Translations under genes and position numbers: made by a program | The notes under the pieces: generated by a model | What the model was told of the DNA's origin: nothing | Database searches by the model: none | What the model saw: the letters and a program-made list of their open reading frames with translations, nothing else | Source: Vampirovibrio chlorellavorus | GTDB taxonomy: Bacteria > Cyanobacteriota > Vampirovibrionia > Vampirovibrionales > Vampirovibrionaceae | Direction of reading: 5' to 3' | Length of the DNA: 64,000 nt | Assembly (NCBI GenBank): GCA_903866275.1 | Contig: CAIPMU010000020.1 | Location: 62,001-126,000, forward strand | In this document: positions 1-10,575 of the stretch, in pieces | Layout: each line of letters starts with the position of its first letter | Position numbering within the stretch: position 1 is the stretch's first letter

Positions 1-508
1 ATTGGTATGAAGAATCCACCCAGCCTGTCGTGTTGCTGCGGACACGCATGGTTGATCGGGTCAGTACCAGTTGCGTTTGATAGAGTGGCGCATTCAGGGG
101 ATCGCTGGTTTTATTGTAGAGGTAATAATACAGGGTTTTCTGGAACGTATCGGTTGCACTGGCGTTGGTTGTGTCGACTGCGCGCAGGGTTGGGATGGCG
201 GTTCCAGACTCGCTGTAGGTAGAGGTATCCATAGACGCCTGATTGTAATTGGGCGCAAAATTGTCGCGATCACCGGTGGCCTCATCCATCAGGCTATTGA
301 GCACCAGACTGCGGGTGGATTGTATGTAGGTGGCCTTGGCGTTTGTGGCGACCATGGTCATCATGGCCATAAAAGGCAAAATGGTCAGAGAGATCATGGC
401 CATGGTCATCAGGACTTCCGGGAGCGAGAAGCCTGTGTTCCATTGCCTGCGTTGTTTTCCTGACGGTTCAGGCTGGCAGTGTAGTGCTGTCAAAGGATGC
501 CTCAACAT
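1..508 (-). CDS. Prepilin-like / type IV pilin-like protein, 3' part cut by the window edge
   Basis: Manual reverse-strand translation from ATG at 508: MLRHPLTALHCQPEPSGKQRRQWNTGFSLPEVLMTMAMISLTILPFMAMMTMVATNAKATYIQ..., open to position 1. It has a G^FSLPEV prepilin-peptidase-like site followed by a hydrophobic helix. Absent from the ORF track because it has no stop in the window. Confidence 0.8.
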   Translation of the reverse strand, partial: MLRHPLTALHCQPEPSGKQRRQWNTGFSLPEVLMTMAMISLTILPFMAMMTMVATNAKATYIQSTRSLVLNSLMDEATGDRDNFAPNYNQASMDTSTYSESGTAIPTLRAVDTTNASATDTFQKTLYYYLYNKTSDPLNAPLYQTQLVLTRSTMRVRSNTTGWVDSSYQ

Positions 509-867
509 GTCATTTGATCCAAGGTTACAGGTGCTTGAATTGGAATGCCTTGTAAAGTGGAAAGGCGCGCGATCGATCTGACTCAGTTTTGTATCGGCCG
601 ATTCCATTAAAACTTGAATATTGGTGCAAAAGCCTCTCTAATCTTAATCTTTCTGAAGGAGATAAGATTCATCCTGATGGAGGAAAATGGAGAGAGTGAT
701 TGCGTTGTTTGCTTGCTAACAAGGATCAATTCTTATAATTTTGTAATATTGGTGTGTTTAATTTTGATGGACCCTAAAGTTTTTTGAATAGTGGTCGATA
801 ATGATATTAATCAGATGATTAGACCGTTTTTCCGAGTTTGACTCCCTCAGCCTAGAAGAGATTATGA

Positions 868-3800
868 GTGTTGCTTAGTATGAAACGTCGACAGCTTTCA
901 GCAATTTTCCGCCAGAGTCAGAGAGCTCTGGGTTATGGTTTGGCCATGATGGCAATTTTTGTGGCATCGACGGTGGTTGTGGCGACCTCCATGCAGATGA
1001 TGATGGGTCCGATCAGCGCTGCGTATCTGGGAGCGGCGTCCAAGGATAACATTGCGGCCAATCAGTTGGCCTATGCGGGTCTTAAGGCGGTCATCGCGGA
1101 TTTGCAAGTCAAGTATGATTCTGGCACGGCGATTACGACGGGTTATTCCTACTCGTCGTCAAGTGCGCCGACGACGGTGAATATGCCGACGAGCCCTGAT
1201 GCGATGAGCACGGTGAACAAGACGGTGGGCTCCTATACGGGTGCAGTGCTTGCGGTAAACGGGAATAGTGTGCTGATTGGCGTGACTGCAACGGTGGGTA
1301 TCGGCAACTATACCCTCAAGAAGCTGGTGTTTTTGACCCATAACCCTTACACGCTGGATAATATTACCGGCTATACCGCAGCGTACGGTTTACGGAAGCT
1401 GAAATCAAGCTATGCGGGCAAAGCGATCCGGGTGCGTCGCGGGAGTGACAACACGGAGCAGGATATTGGCTTTGAGCCTTCGGGTGGCCTGGACCTTGCG
1501 GGCTTGCGGAATTTTCTGGAGGGTGGCTCCAGTTATGCCAAACCGTTGGATTTGGTGACTGGGGCGGTTGCGGCGTACAGCACCCGCAAGCTGCGTCAGG
1601 CTTATACGGGTTCAGCCATTCGGGTGCGTCGCTCTAGCGATAGTACGGAGCAGGATATTGGTTTTGATGCGGCCGGTAACCTGGACGTGTATTCTTTAAT
1701 GAGTTTTGTAGGCACCGGTAGCGCTTATGTGAAGACCTGGTATGACCAAAGTGGTAATGGTTATAATGCCATACAGGCGAATACCACATATCAGCCTCGG
1801 ATAGTGAATGCCGGGGTGATCGATACGTTGAATGGCCACCCTGCCATCAGGTCGTTGGGTGCTCAGGTTATGATGGCCAGTAATGCCAATATTATAGCGG
1901 GTACGGGCGGTTGGCATTATTTTACGGTGCTTGGCGATTACGGATCGGTAAATGGCAGTTATTACATGGATCGTTATTACGCTGTGAGTGGTAACCCGAT
2001 TGCATCGTTGATGAATCAGAGTGGTAAATTTACCTACCAGGTGCGTACAGATGCTGGTACGTTGTATACCATTCCCGGTGCGACGGCTATGCCAACGGAT
2101 GGTACCCCGGTGGTGATTGATTATTTGAGGAATCGTGGATCGTATTATGCGATGTATTACAACGGCCTTATCAATGTGCGCTGGCCAGATGTGGATGGGA
2201 ATACGACGCCGCAAGGTTCCACTATCTTCGCGCATAATTATACTGCTTTAGGATTTGCAAATTACAGTGCTAATGCTGCGATCGGCGAGTTAATTATCTA
2301 TTCTACCAATTTAACCACGGCGAATCGGCAGAAACTGGAAAATGAGCAGGCCCGCTACTGGCAGGTCAACATGATCGATCCGGGATTTGCCAAGCCTGTT
2401 GATTCGGTTGCAGGTGCATCGGCAGCGTTTGGTTTGCGAAAGTTGAAGGCAGCGTATGCGGGTTCGGCCATCCGGGTGCGTCGTTCCAGTGATAATACCG
2501 AGAAAGATATTGGCTTTGACACATTGGCAAATCTGGATGTGCCGACGCTCATGAATTTCGTCGGTACCGATAGCGCTTATGTGAAGACCTGGTATGACCA
2601 AAGTGGTAATGGGTATGATGCGAGTCAGACCACCGCAGCAAACCAGCCTCGCATTGTGAATGCGGGCGTCCTGGATACCCAGGCCGGTCGACCGGCTTTG
2701 TATTTTAATGGTACTGCCACGTATATGACGACGGGAACGACCATGAGCATTACAGGAACCGGTGCAACCGCGTTGGCCGTTGTGAATATGGATTCTGCGA
2801 CACCGGCATATGGCAGGGTGATGAGTGGAAAAGCCAACGGCGATGCGAACGATGATGCCTCGACGACATCGGCATGTTTTTTCTGTCGAAATAATGGCAG
2901 TGGGGTTATATCCGGGTTTCGTCAAAACGCGAGTCAGGGTTCCATTACGGTGAGTGGTGTGTATGGTCAGGTTGCGCAAATGACGGCGCTCTATGATGGA
3001 ACAAATAATACATTGCGGCTGAATGGAGTGGCTGGCACATCTGTCGCCAGTAGTGGGAATTTTGGGATTAATCAGTTGTGGATCGGTGCAGACCCAGGTT
3101 TAGCGGCGAATCGTCGCTGGAAAGGGTATCAGAGTGAGTTGATTTTATATCCCACTGCATTAACGGCTGCATCACCGACGGACAATCTGCAGACCGTGGA
3201 AGCCAACCAGATGGCTTATTTCAATGTGAGCGATGCCAAGGCTGCCGGTACGGGTTATGTGACGAAGTGGTATGACCAAAGCGGGAATGGTTATGATTTA
3301 AGCCAAACCACCCCACTGTTGCAGCCGATTATTCGTTGGGACAATCAAACCAATCGCCCCAGTATTTATTTTAACGGGGTTACTACGTTTCTCAAGTCAC
3401 CCACCACCTTAAGTATTACGGGTAACACATTAACCGCATTTGCAGTGGGGAAAATGTATAGCACCACTCCTGCCTATGGTCGTCTTTTCAGTGGTAAAGA
3501 CAACACCGTGGCGGATGATAGCTCTGCCGTGACATCTGCTTGCATTATGATTACTAATGGTGCAACTGCCAAAGTGGCAGGATGGCGTACTGGCCCTTCG
3601 GCAAAAAGTGCAGCCACTGTGACCCTGGGTAAAATGTTTCAGGCGACTTCTATCTATGACGGCACGAATCATACCATGCGCGTGAATGGACTGGCGGCCA
3701 CTGCGGTTGCTTCCAGTGGGAATTTTAGTATCAACCAGCTTTGGGTGGGGACTGCACCGACCACGTTTTTTAATGAGTTTTGGAATGGCACCATTAGCGA

Positions 3801-3885
3801 AGTCATCCTATACCCCAGTACGCTAACCACGACCCAAATGCAGATCATTGAAAAAGGGCAGCATACCTTTTATGGCACGCCTTAA
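868..3885 (+). CDS. Modular surface protein with pilin-like N-terminal hydrophobic segment, repeated arabinofuranosidase-B-like 'RKLxxxYxGxAIRVRRSSD...WYDQSGNGYD' modules and LamG-like domains
   Basis: 1005-aa ORF; GTG start, or ATG at 880 (MKRRQLSAIFRQSQRALGYGLAMMAIFVASTVVV); three RKL..AIRVRR modules and three WYDQSGNGYD/N motifs. Confidence 0.75.
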   Translation: MLLSMKRRQLSAIFRQSQRALGYGLAMMAIFVASTVVVATSMQMMMGPISAAYLGAASKDNIAANQLAYAGLKAVIADLQVKYDSGTAITTGYSYSSSSAPTTVNMPTSPDAMSTVNKTVGSYTGAVLAVNGNSVLIGVTATVGIGNYTLKKLVFLTHNPYTLDNITGYTAAYGLRKLKSSYAGKAIRVRRGSDNTEQDIGFEPSGGLDLAGLRNFLEGGSSYAKPLDLVTGAVAAYSTRKLRQAYTGSAIRVRRSSDSTEQDIGFDAAGNLDVYSLMSFVGTGSAYVKTWYDQSGNGYNAIQANTTYQPRIVNAGVIDTLNGHPAIRSLGAQVMMASNANIIAGTGGWHYFTVLGDYGSVNGSYYMDRYYAVSGNPIASLMNQSGKFTYQVRTDAGTLYTIPGATAMPTDGTPVVIDYLRNRGSYYAMYYNGLINVRWPDVDGNTTPQGSTIFAHNYTALGFANYSANAAIGELIIYSTNLTTANRQKLENEQARYWQVNMIDPGFAKPVDSVAGASAAFGLRKLKAAYAGSAIRVRRSSDNTEKDIGFDTLANLDVPTLMNFVGTDSAYVKTWYDQSGNGYDASQTTAANQPRIVNAGVLDTQAGRPALYFNGTATYMTTGTTMSITGTGATALAVVNMDSATPAYGRVMSGKANGDANDDASTTSACFFCRNNGSGVISGFRQNASQGSITVSGVYGQVAQMTALYDGTNNTLRLNGVAGTSVASSGNFGINQLWIGADPGLAANRRWKGYQSELILYPTALTAASPTDNLQTVEANQMAYFNVSDAKAAGTGYVTKWYDQSGNGYDLSQTTPLLQPIIRWDNQTNRPSIYFNGVTTFLKSPTTLSITGNTLTAFAVGKMYSTTPAYGRLFSGKDNTVADDSSAVTSACIMITNGATAKVAGWRTGPSAKSAATVTLGKMFQATSIYDGTNHTMRVNGLAATAVASSGNFSINQLWVGTAPTTFFNEFWNGTISEVILYPSTLTTTQMQIIEKGQHTFYGTP

Positions 3886-4187
3886 TGCGTCAATGCTTTA
3901 GACTGTGAGTCATTCAGCCACCGGCGCAAATAGAAGAGCGTCTCTCAGTGGGCTCGTTTCCGCAGCGGCTTCGTGAGAGGTTGCTAACTCTCGGTGAAAA
4001 TCGTGTCAGCCTCTATATGGGGTCTTTGCAGAAGGGTTTTAAGCTTGGGTAAGGGCAGGTACTATGCTGAACATTAAAAATCAGCTTTGCAAGGTCCGGA
4101 ATGAGTGTTAATATAACTGTATTGGCTTTACCGCAGAAGTGTTTTCTCCTTCTTTTCAAGATTTGTTCATAGAGTTGAGATTGGGGC

Positions 4188-5462
4188 GTGATGACGTTGA
4201 AAAAGCAGTTGGTTTTTATGCACCAGAATTATCCGGCGCAGTTTGGGCCGATTACGCAATTTCTGTTGAAAGAGTATGATGCAGACATTCATTTTCTGAG
4301 CCAGTATGCCTCTAAAGCCCCCATTGATGGCCTGAAGCATCATTTTTACAAGCCTGCCAAAACGGGCCACGAGGAAACGCCCTATTTCTTTTCTCGCTAT
4401 TTTGAACAGGAATGCGCTTCCATGCATGGTGTCTCTGATGCCTTAAAAGCGTTGAACGTGGATCCGGATCTGTTTGTGGGGCATGTGGCCTTCGGGAACA
4501 TGGGCCTCTTGCACGTGGAGTATCCGGAAGTGCCCAAGGTGGGCTTTTTCGAGCTGTTTTACAACGCCTCTCCCAATCATGCGGAAAGACGGCCCGAATA
4601 TCCGGTGCCTCTGGCGAATCTGGCGCGTATTCCGTTGCGTAACGCTACCCAGTTGATTGAGCTGGAATACTGCACCAAGGGTTATTCGCCCACGGCGTTC
4701 CAGCGTTCGACATACCCTGGTGTGTATCAACACAAGCTGGACGTGCTATTTGATGGGATTGATACCAATTTCTATTGCCCCGGTGAAGTGAAGGCGGACA
4801 CCAAGCTGCCCATCACCTGGCCCGCCGATGCGAAGGTGGTTACCTATGTCTCCCGTGGTCTGGAGGCCATGCGTGGCTTTGATATTTTCATGGAAGTGGC
4901 TCATCGCATTTCCAAAAAGCGCAGCGATGTCCACTTTGTGATTGCGGGTAATCCCAAAACGCATTACGGTTCCGAAATGATCGGTATCAAAGAGGCGACG
5001 TTTAAAGAGTTTGTGCTGAAAAAACAGCCCTTTGATCTCAGCCGCTTTCACTTCCTGGACTGGATTCCGGAAGAAGCGCTGGTTGATCTGTTCCGCCTGA
5101 GTCACTGTCATTTTTACTGGACAGTACCGTTTACCTTGTCCTGGAGTCTCTTTCAGGCGATGGCGACGGGCGTGCTGGCGGTGGGTTCCAATAGCGCCCC
5201 GGTGCGCGATGGCATTACCCACGGCGTGAATGGCCTGCTGGTGCCGCCGTATGAGATTGACGCCATTGTGGATACCATTCTGGATGCCCTGGACAATCAG
5301 GCCGGGTATCAGTATCTGCGCGATAATGCCAGAGAGCGTATGGTGCAGGAATTCAGCTTTGAGGTCTGTTTGCCTAAACTGGCAGAATTCTACCTGAGCC
5401 CTGCGAGCCCTCAAGCGACAGAATCGTCTGTCGATGGGCAGCTTCAGGCTTCGAGCTGTTAA
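4188..5462 (+). CDS. Glycosyltransferase family 4-like protein
   Basis: 424 aa; C-terminal GT-B pattern (VTYVSRGLEAMRGFDIFMEVAHRI...VIAG...WSLFQAMATGVLAVGSNSAPVRDGITHGVNGLLVPP). Confidence 0.85.
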   Translation: MMTLKKQLVFMHQNYPAQFGPITQFLLKEYDADIHFLSQYASKAPIDGLKHHFYKPAKTGHEETPYFFSRYFEQECASMHGVSDALKALNVDPDLFVGHVAFGNMGLLHVEYPEVPKVGFFELFYNASPNHAERRPEYPVPLANLARIPLRNATQLIELEYCTKGYSPTAFQRSTYPGVYQHKLDVLFDGIDTNFYCPGEVKADTKLPITWPADAKVVTYVSRGLEAMRGFDIFMEVAHRISKKRSDVHFVIAGNPKTHYGSEMIGIKEATFKEFVLKKQPFDLSRFHFLDWIPEEALVDLFRLSHCHFYWTVPFTLSWSLFQAMATGVLAVGSNSAPVRDGITHGVNGLLVPPYEIDAIVDTILDALDNQAGYQYLRDNARERMVQEFSFEVCLPKLAEFYLSPASPQATESSVDGQLQASSC

Positions 5463-5718
5463 CCGGTTGCATCGGATGATGCGTCCGGCATTGGGATTTG
5501 CTTGAAATCAGTCTTGTAATAATGGCTCTGTCCGCAAAGCGTAGGAGGGCTGACCTCTTGTCCTGCAATTCCGGGAGGCTTTTTGGGGTGATATTGAGTG
5601 CTACGCCCATGATTAACTGGAGGTTTGGACTTGGCAGTCAGGTCGATCATCAGGTATGCTAATCAGTACAAGTGAAGTGAAAGCGTGATGCAGGTTTCTT
5701 TAATTTTGGCTGGGAGAG

Positions 5719-7044
5719 ATGTTGAGTAAATTGTTCAAGTTTCAATTAGCCCTTTGCGGTCTTGGATTTTGTGCCGGGCTGGCTGTTTCTGTGGCGCGAG
5801 CGGAAACACTGGATTTTGATCACGTCTTGCAGGCGGCCATTTCCCATTCTTACGATTTGAAAATTGCCCAGACGGACATTGGTATCAGCAAGACGGATGT
5901 GATGGCGGCCCGGTCGCAGTATTTTCCGGTCATTCAGGCGCGTGGCAGTGTGGAGCGCTTGCGGAATCTGCAAACGCAGCCGGGCAGCGTTGCGACGATT
6001 AATAATATGGTCCTGCCTTACGGCACGCGCTTTCAGAATACTGTGGGGCTGTCCTTGAACCACACGATTACCGATTTTGGCGTGAGAAAGCGCAAGCTGG
6101 ACATTGCCAAACAGGAAGTCAAAGTGAAAAGTCAGGCTTATGAACAACAGCTTCGGAATATCAAATATTCGGTGGTGGATGCCTACTGCAAGGCGCTGAT
6201 CAACTATAAATCGCTCAAAGCGGCTGAAGCCGTGCTGACGCTGACCCAGAATGTTTATCAAATGAAAAAGCGTTTGTATCAGTCTCAGGCCATTCCCAAG
6301 GTGGATATGGCAGAAGAGGCCATTCAGCTGGCTCAGGCGCTGGATGATATTGAAGTGTACAGGCAGAAACTGTCCGAGAGTCTGGATGGGTTGTCTCTGT
6401 TGACCCGTGATAGTTACGAGCCAGCTGATATTGAGCTGTTGAATTTTCAGGATTCGGAATTGGGTAACCTGCCCGTCTTCAACGAGAATTTGACGCCGGA
6501 AGCGAAGATGTACGATTTGCAAATTCAGCAGAAGCAGGAAGAGGTAGAGTTGCTGAAACGTCAGTATCTGCCGCAGATTAGCATGTATTCGTATTACAAC
6601 TTGTACGGTTATGATCTGGATCACCTGAACAAGGCCATTGGTAATCTGGGCCAGCGTAGCGTGAACCTGGGTCTGTCCGTCAGCTTGCCAGTGTTTGATG
6701 GCTTTAAAAATCTGGCGGCCATTAAAAAAGCCGAGCTGGAAAAACAGAAACTGGCGCTTCAAAAAGAAGACAAGCTGGCTGATATGAAAAATCAGGTGGC
6801 CGTTTTAACCAGTCAGGCGCAGGGTTATTCGGTTCAGCTCAAAACCAAGGCGGTGATTCTGAACAAAACGCAGGACAAAATGTCTATGCTGCAGCGCTTA
6901 TCCGACCAGCAGGTGATTGAACAGGCTGAATCGGTGAAAGAACACATTCAGCGCATTCAACGCCAGTTACAGGTGGAGAGTTCGATTATTCAGGGCGTCG
7001 CCGCCATGAAAAAATTACAGTTTATCTCGATTGGGCAAAGTTAG
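5719..7044 (+). CDS. TolC-family outer membrane efflux protein of a type I secretion system
   Basis: 441 aa with signal peptide, OEP-like coiled-coil repeats, immediately upstream of ABC and HlyD genes. Confidence 0.85.
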   Translation: MLSKLFKFQLALCGLGFCAGLAVSVARAETLDFDHVLQAAISHSYDLKIAQTDIGISKTDVMAARSQYFPVIQARGSVERLRNLQTQPGSVATINNMVLPYGTRFQNTVGLSLNHTITDFGVRKRKLDIAKQEVKVKSQAYEQQLRNIKYSVVDAYCKALINYKSLKAAEAVLTLTQNVYQMKKRLYQSQAIPKVDMAEEAIQLAQALDDIEVYRQKLSESLDGLSLLTRDSYEPADIELLNFQDSELGNLPVFNENLTPEAKMYDLQIQQKQEEVELLKRQYLPQISMYSYYNLYGYDLDHLNKAIGNLGQRSVNLGLSVSLPVFDGFKNLAAIKKAELEKQKLALQKEDKLADMKNQVAVLTSQAQGYSVQLKTKAVILNKTQDKMSMLQRLSDQQVIEQAESVKEHIQRIQRQLQVESSIIQGVAAMKKLQFISIGQS

Positions 7045-7055
7045 GAGCCTTCGGC

Positions 7056-9176
7056 ATGCAAACAGGTCTCGTCGCGTTAGAGTTGACCTCGGTGCTGAAC
7101 CGGGTACCCATTGATACGCGCGGTTTAATGCGGCAGTTTAACGTGGGTCAGGCCGAACTCAGCACGGAAGAATTATTGCGGATTTTGAAGCATCAGGGCT
7201 TTAAATCCAAGGTGAAGCGGGTGAGTTTTGCCAAGTTGCAAAAGTATCCCTTTCCCTCTATCGCGGTGATGAAAAATGGCAGTTACCGCACCATGGTCAA
7301 TTTGAGTGTCAAAGATCAGAAAATTTTCTACTTTTGCCCTGAGAAAAAACAGGCGGCCAGCGCCTCGTTTGAAGAGTTTGCCGATGTCATTTCCGGGGAG
7401 TTCATTATTGCCCGGCACCGCAAAATAGAAGGCGTGGCCAAGTTTGGCTTCAAATGGTTCTATACGGAAGTTCTGAAGTTTAAGAGCATCATCGCCGAAG
7501 TGCTGCTGGGCTCGTTTGTGGTGCAGTTGTTTGGTTTGATCACTCCACTGTTTACTCAGGTGATTCTGGATAAAGTGGTGGTGCACCATTCCATGACCAC
7601 GCTGGATGTGCTCGGTTTGGCCTTTCTGGCGATTATGGTGTTTGAGCTGATGTTGAACATCAGCCGGAATTACATTTTTAACCACACCGCCAATAAGATT
7701 GATGCCAAACTGGGTTCCAAGTTGTTTCGGCATCTGTTTTCCTTGCCGTTTTTATACTTTGAAACCCGCAAGGTGGGCAACATTGTGGCCCGTGTGCGCG
7801 AGCTGGACACCATTCGCGATTTCATCACCAATAAATCGGTGTCGGTGATTATTGATACACTGTTTTCCTTTGTGTTTCTGGGCATGATGCTGTTGTATAG
7901 TGTCCCGCTCAGCCTCATCTCAATGAGTTTCATTTTGGTGCTGTCGATTCTCTACGCGGTGGTCACGCCAGAGTTTCGGAATCGGTTGAAGAGCAAATTC
8001 GAGATGGGCGCCAAGTCCAACTCGTATCTGGTGGAAACCATTACGGGCGTGCAGACGGTGAAAGCGCTGGCCATTGAAGGCGCCATGCATCAAAAGTGGG
8101 AAGACAATCTGGGGACGTATCTGCGTTCCAGTTTCCGCCTGACCAGTATGATCAATGTGTCTCGGGCGCTGGCTGGATTTTTGCAGCGCGGCATGACGGT
8201 TTCAATTTTGTACTTTGGCGTGAAGATGGTGATCAATCAGGAGCTGACCGTGGGTCAGTTGATCGCCTTCCAGATGTTTGCCAACCAGTTTTGCGGGCCG
8301 GTGTTGCGTCTGGTGAACACCTGGAACGAGTTCCAGCAAGCCTTGCTGGGTGTGGAGCGCTTGGGCGATATCCTGAACCAGCCTGCCGAATTGCAGTCGG
8401 CCAATGCCATCACGTTGTCCAAGCTGGAAGGCGCCATTCGTCTGGATAAAATTTCGTTTAAATACGGCATGGATAACCCCTATGTGCTGGAGCAATTGAA
8501 TTTGAATATTCAGGCGGGCACCAGCGTGGGTCTGGTGGGGCGTTCCGGCAGTGGCAAGAGTACCATCACCAAATTGATTCAACGGCTCTATCTGGCCAAC
8601 GATGGCGCGATTTACATTGACGATGTGGACATTCGCCACATGAACCCGTCCTGGTTGCGGCATCAAATCGGGGTGGTGTTGCAGGAGAACTATCTCTTTA
8701 GCGGCACCATTCGCGAAAACATTGCGCTGCCCAAGCCGGATGCCAGCATGGATCAGGTGATTCAGGCCGCCAAAATTGCGGGCGCGCATGAGTTCATCAA
8801 GGATCTCTCTGAGGGGTACGATACCCAGGTCGGCGAACGAGGTTCGACGCTCTCTGGCGGCCAAAAACAGCGGATCGCCATTGCGCGCGCACTGATTACC
8901 AATCCGCGCATTCTGATCTTCGACGAGGCCACTTCGGCGCTGGATTATGAATCCGAGCGAATCATTCAGGAGAATCTGGCCAAAATTAAACAGGGCCGCA
9001 CCATGATCATCATTGCTCACCGGCTGTCGGCGGTGCGTGATTGCGATTGCATCTTTGCCTTTGATCGGGGCAAGGTCATCGAGCAGGGCAATCACAATGA
9101 GCTGATGAATCAGGAAGGCTACTACTACTCTTTAGTAACCCAGCAGGAAAAGATGAATGCGCCCCAAGTTGTTTGA
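7056..9176 (+). CDS. Type I secretion ABC transporter (HlyB-like) with degenerate C39-like N-terminal domain
   Basis: 706 aa; Walker A GRSGSGKST, LSGGQKQRIAIARAL, ILIFDEATSALD; N-terminal domain lacks the catalytic Cys of C39 peptidases. Confidence 0.93.
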   Translation: MQTGLVALELTSVLNRVPIDTRGLMRQFNVGQAELSTEELLRILKHQGFKSKVKRVSFAKLQKYPFPSIAVMKNGSYRTMVNLSVKDQKIFYFCPEKKQAASASFEEFADVISGEFIIARHRKIEGVAKFGFKWFYTEVLKFKSIIAEVLLGSFVVQLFGLITPLFTQVILDKVVVHHSMTTLDVLGLAFLAIMVFELMLNISRNYIFNHTANKIDAKLGSKLFRHLFSLPFLYFETRKVGNIVARVRELDTIRDFITNKSVSVIIDTLFSFVFLGMMLLYSVPLSLISMSFILVLSILYAVVTPEFRNRLKSKFEMGAKSNSYLVETITGVQTVKALAIEGAMHQKWEDNLGTYLRSSFRLTSMINVSRALAGFLQRGMTVSILYFGVKMVINQELTVGQLIAFQMFANQFCGPVLRLVNTWNEFQQALLGVERLGDILNQPAELQSANAITLSKLEGAIRLDKISFKYGMDNPYVLEQLNLNIQAGTSVGLVGRSGSGKSTITKLIQRLYLANDGAIYIDDVDIRHMNPSWLRHQIGVVLQENYLFSGTIRENIALPKPDASMDQVIQAAKIAGAHEFIKDLSEGYDTQVGERGSTLSGGQKQRIAIARALITNPRILIFDEATSALDYESERIIQENLAKIKQGRTMIIIAHRLSAVRDCDCIFAFDRGKVIEQGNHNELMNQEGYYYSLVTQQEKMNAPQVV

Positions 9177-10575
9177 GCCTAAAACTGAATCAGATCGGAA
9201 AAAACAAGGCGATCGCAAAAAGTTATTTGCCTCCACTGGCAGCTTGTTTGAGGCGGGCCGTTTTTTTGGGCAGGATGACACCTATCAGTTCAAGCCCATT
9301 CTGGCCGAGATTGAAGATGAGCCAGTCAGCCCACTGGGAAAAAGCGTGTTCTGGACGGTGATTCTGACGTTTGCCTTTTTTACCGGCTGGGCCATCTGGG
9401 GCGAGATGGATATTGTGGTGACGGCTCACGGCAAAGTGGCCCCGGTGGGGGATGTGAAAGTCCTGCAACCCTTGAGTACCGGGGTGGTTCGGCAAATTGC
9501 CGTGAAGGAAGGTGACTTTGTCCATAAGGGACAAGTCTTGCTCACTATTGATCCGGCGACCACCGAGCCGGGACTGGAGTCCTCTCGGCAGAATTTACGC
9601 TATATGGAAGTGGAACGCTCGCGCTTGAATGCTGTGAATGGGAATGGGCGCTTTCTGGGTTCGGCCACGCAAACGCAAGGGGCGTTGTTTCAGGCTGAAA
9701 ATGAAAAATTGCAAAAGCAGATTGAATCCAAAGAGGCGAATATCCTGAATTTGCAAGCGAAAATGCAGGAAACGCAGGTGGCTATCGCGCATACCCAGGA
9801 AGACTTGACATTGCAGACCGACAAGAAAACGCATCTCGATGAAGTGCGCGATCTCATCACGCGGGATCAGTATCAGGCTGTGACTGACAAGATTCTGGAA
9901 GATAACATGAAGCTGAAAAGTCTGAGTTTTGAGCTGGAGCAGATGCAGCACCAGATTGATCAGACCCGCGAGGACATTGCAGTCATTCAGGCAGGCTTCA
10001 AAACGGAGACATTAACGGATTTATCGGATAAGGAAAAGCGCATTACCGAGTTGAAAGCGAATGTGGAACAACTGTCGTTTCAGAATTCGCACCAGCAAAT
10101 TGTGTCGCCGGTGGATGGCTATGTGCATGAGTTATTTGTGCACACCGTTGGGGGCGTGGTCACCCCGGCGGAAAAGCTGATGTCCATTGTGCCCGCCAAT
10201 GCGCCGCTTAAAATTCAATCGCTGGTGGAAAGTCGGGATTTTGGCTACGTCAAGAAAGACATGCCGGTGATTATTAAAGTCGACACCTTTGATTTTCAGA
10301 AGTATGGCACTCTGAAAGGAAAGATTTCTCAAATCCCCAACGGTAGTTTTGTGAATCAGGACGGCAATTCGGTTGCCAATCGTGAAAAAGAGGGCTTGAT
10401 GTACCTGATTGATGTCACACCGCTGGAGCAAACACTGACCGTAGACGGTAAAACAGAACGCCTGCGTAATGGCCTGAGCGTCACTACCGAGGTGAAAGTG
10501 GGTAAGCGCAAGATTATTGAATTCTTTATTTATCCGTTGATCAAGCATTGGAACGAAGGCTTGAGCGTGCGTTAA
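9157..10575 (+). CDS. HlyD-family membrane fusion/adaptor protein
   Basis: 472 aa; single TM, lipoyl-like halves (KVAPVGDVKVLQPLSTGVVRQIAVKEGDFVHKGQVLLTIDP) and coiled coil; overlaps the ABC gene by 20 bp. Confidence 0.92.
   Translation: MRPKLFEPKTESDRKKQGDRKKLFASTGSLFEAGRFFGQDDTYQFKPILAEIEDEPVSPLGKSVFWTVILTFAFFTGWAIWGEMDIVVTAHGKVAPVGDVKVLQPLSTGVVRQIAVKEGDFVHKGQVLLTIDPATTEPGLESSRQNLRYMEVERSRLNAVNGNGRFLGSATQTQGALFQAENEKLQKQIESKEANILNLQAKMQETQVAIAHTQEDLTLQTDKKTHLDEVRDLITRDQYQAVTDKILEDNMKLKSLSFELEQMQHQIDQTREDIAVIQAGFKTETLTDLSDKEKRITELKANVEQLSFQNSHQQIVSPVDGYVHELFVHTVGGVVTPAEKLMSIVPANAPLKIQSLVESRDFGYVKKDMPVIIKVDTFDFQKYGTLKGKISQIPNGSFVNQDGNSVANREKEGLMYLIDVTPLEQTLTVDGKTERLRNGLSVTTEVKVGKRKIIEFFIYPLIKHWNEGLSVR

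Noticed and set aside
7-581. Plus-strand ORFs at 7-222, 71-463 and 330-581
   Set aside because: They are antisense to the convincing minus-strand prepilin-like gene (1-508) and have no protein-like composition.
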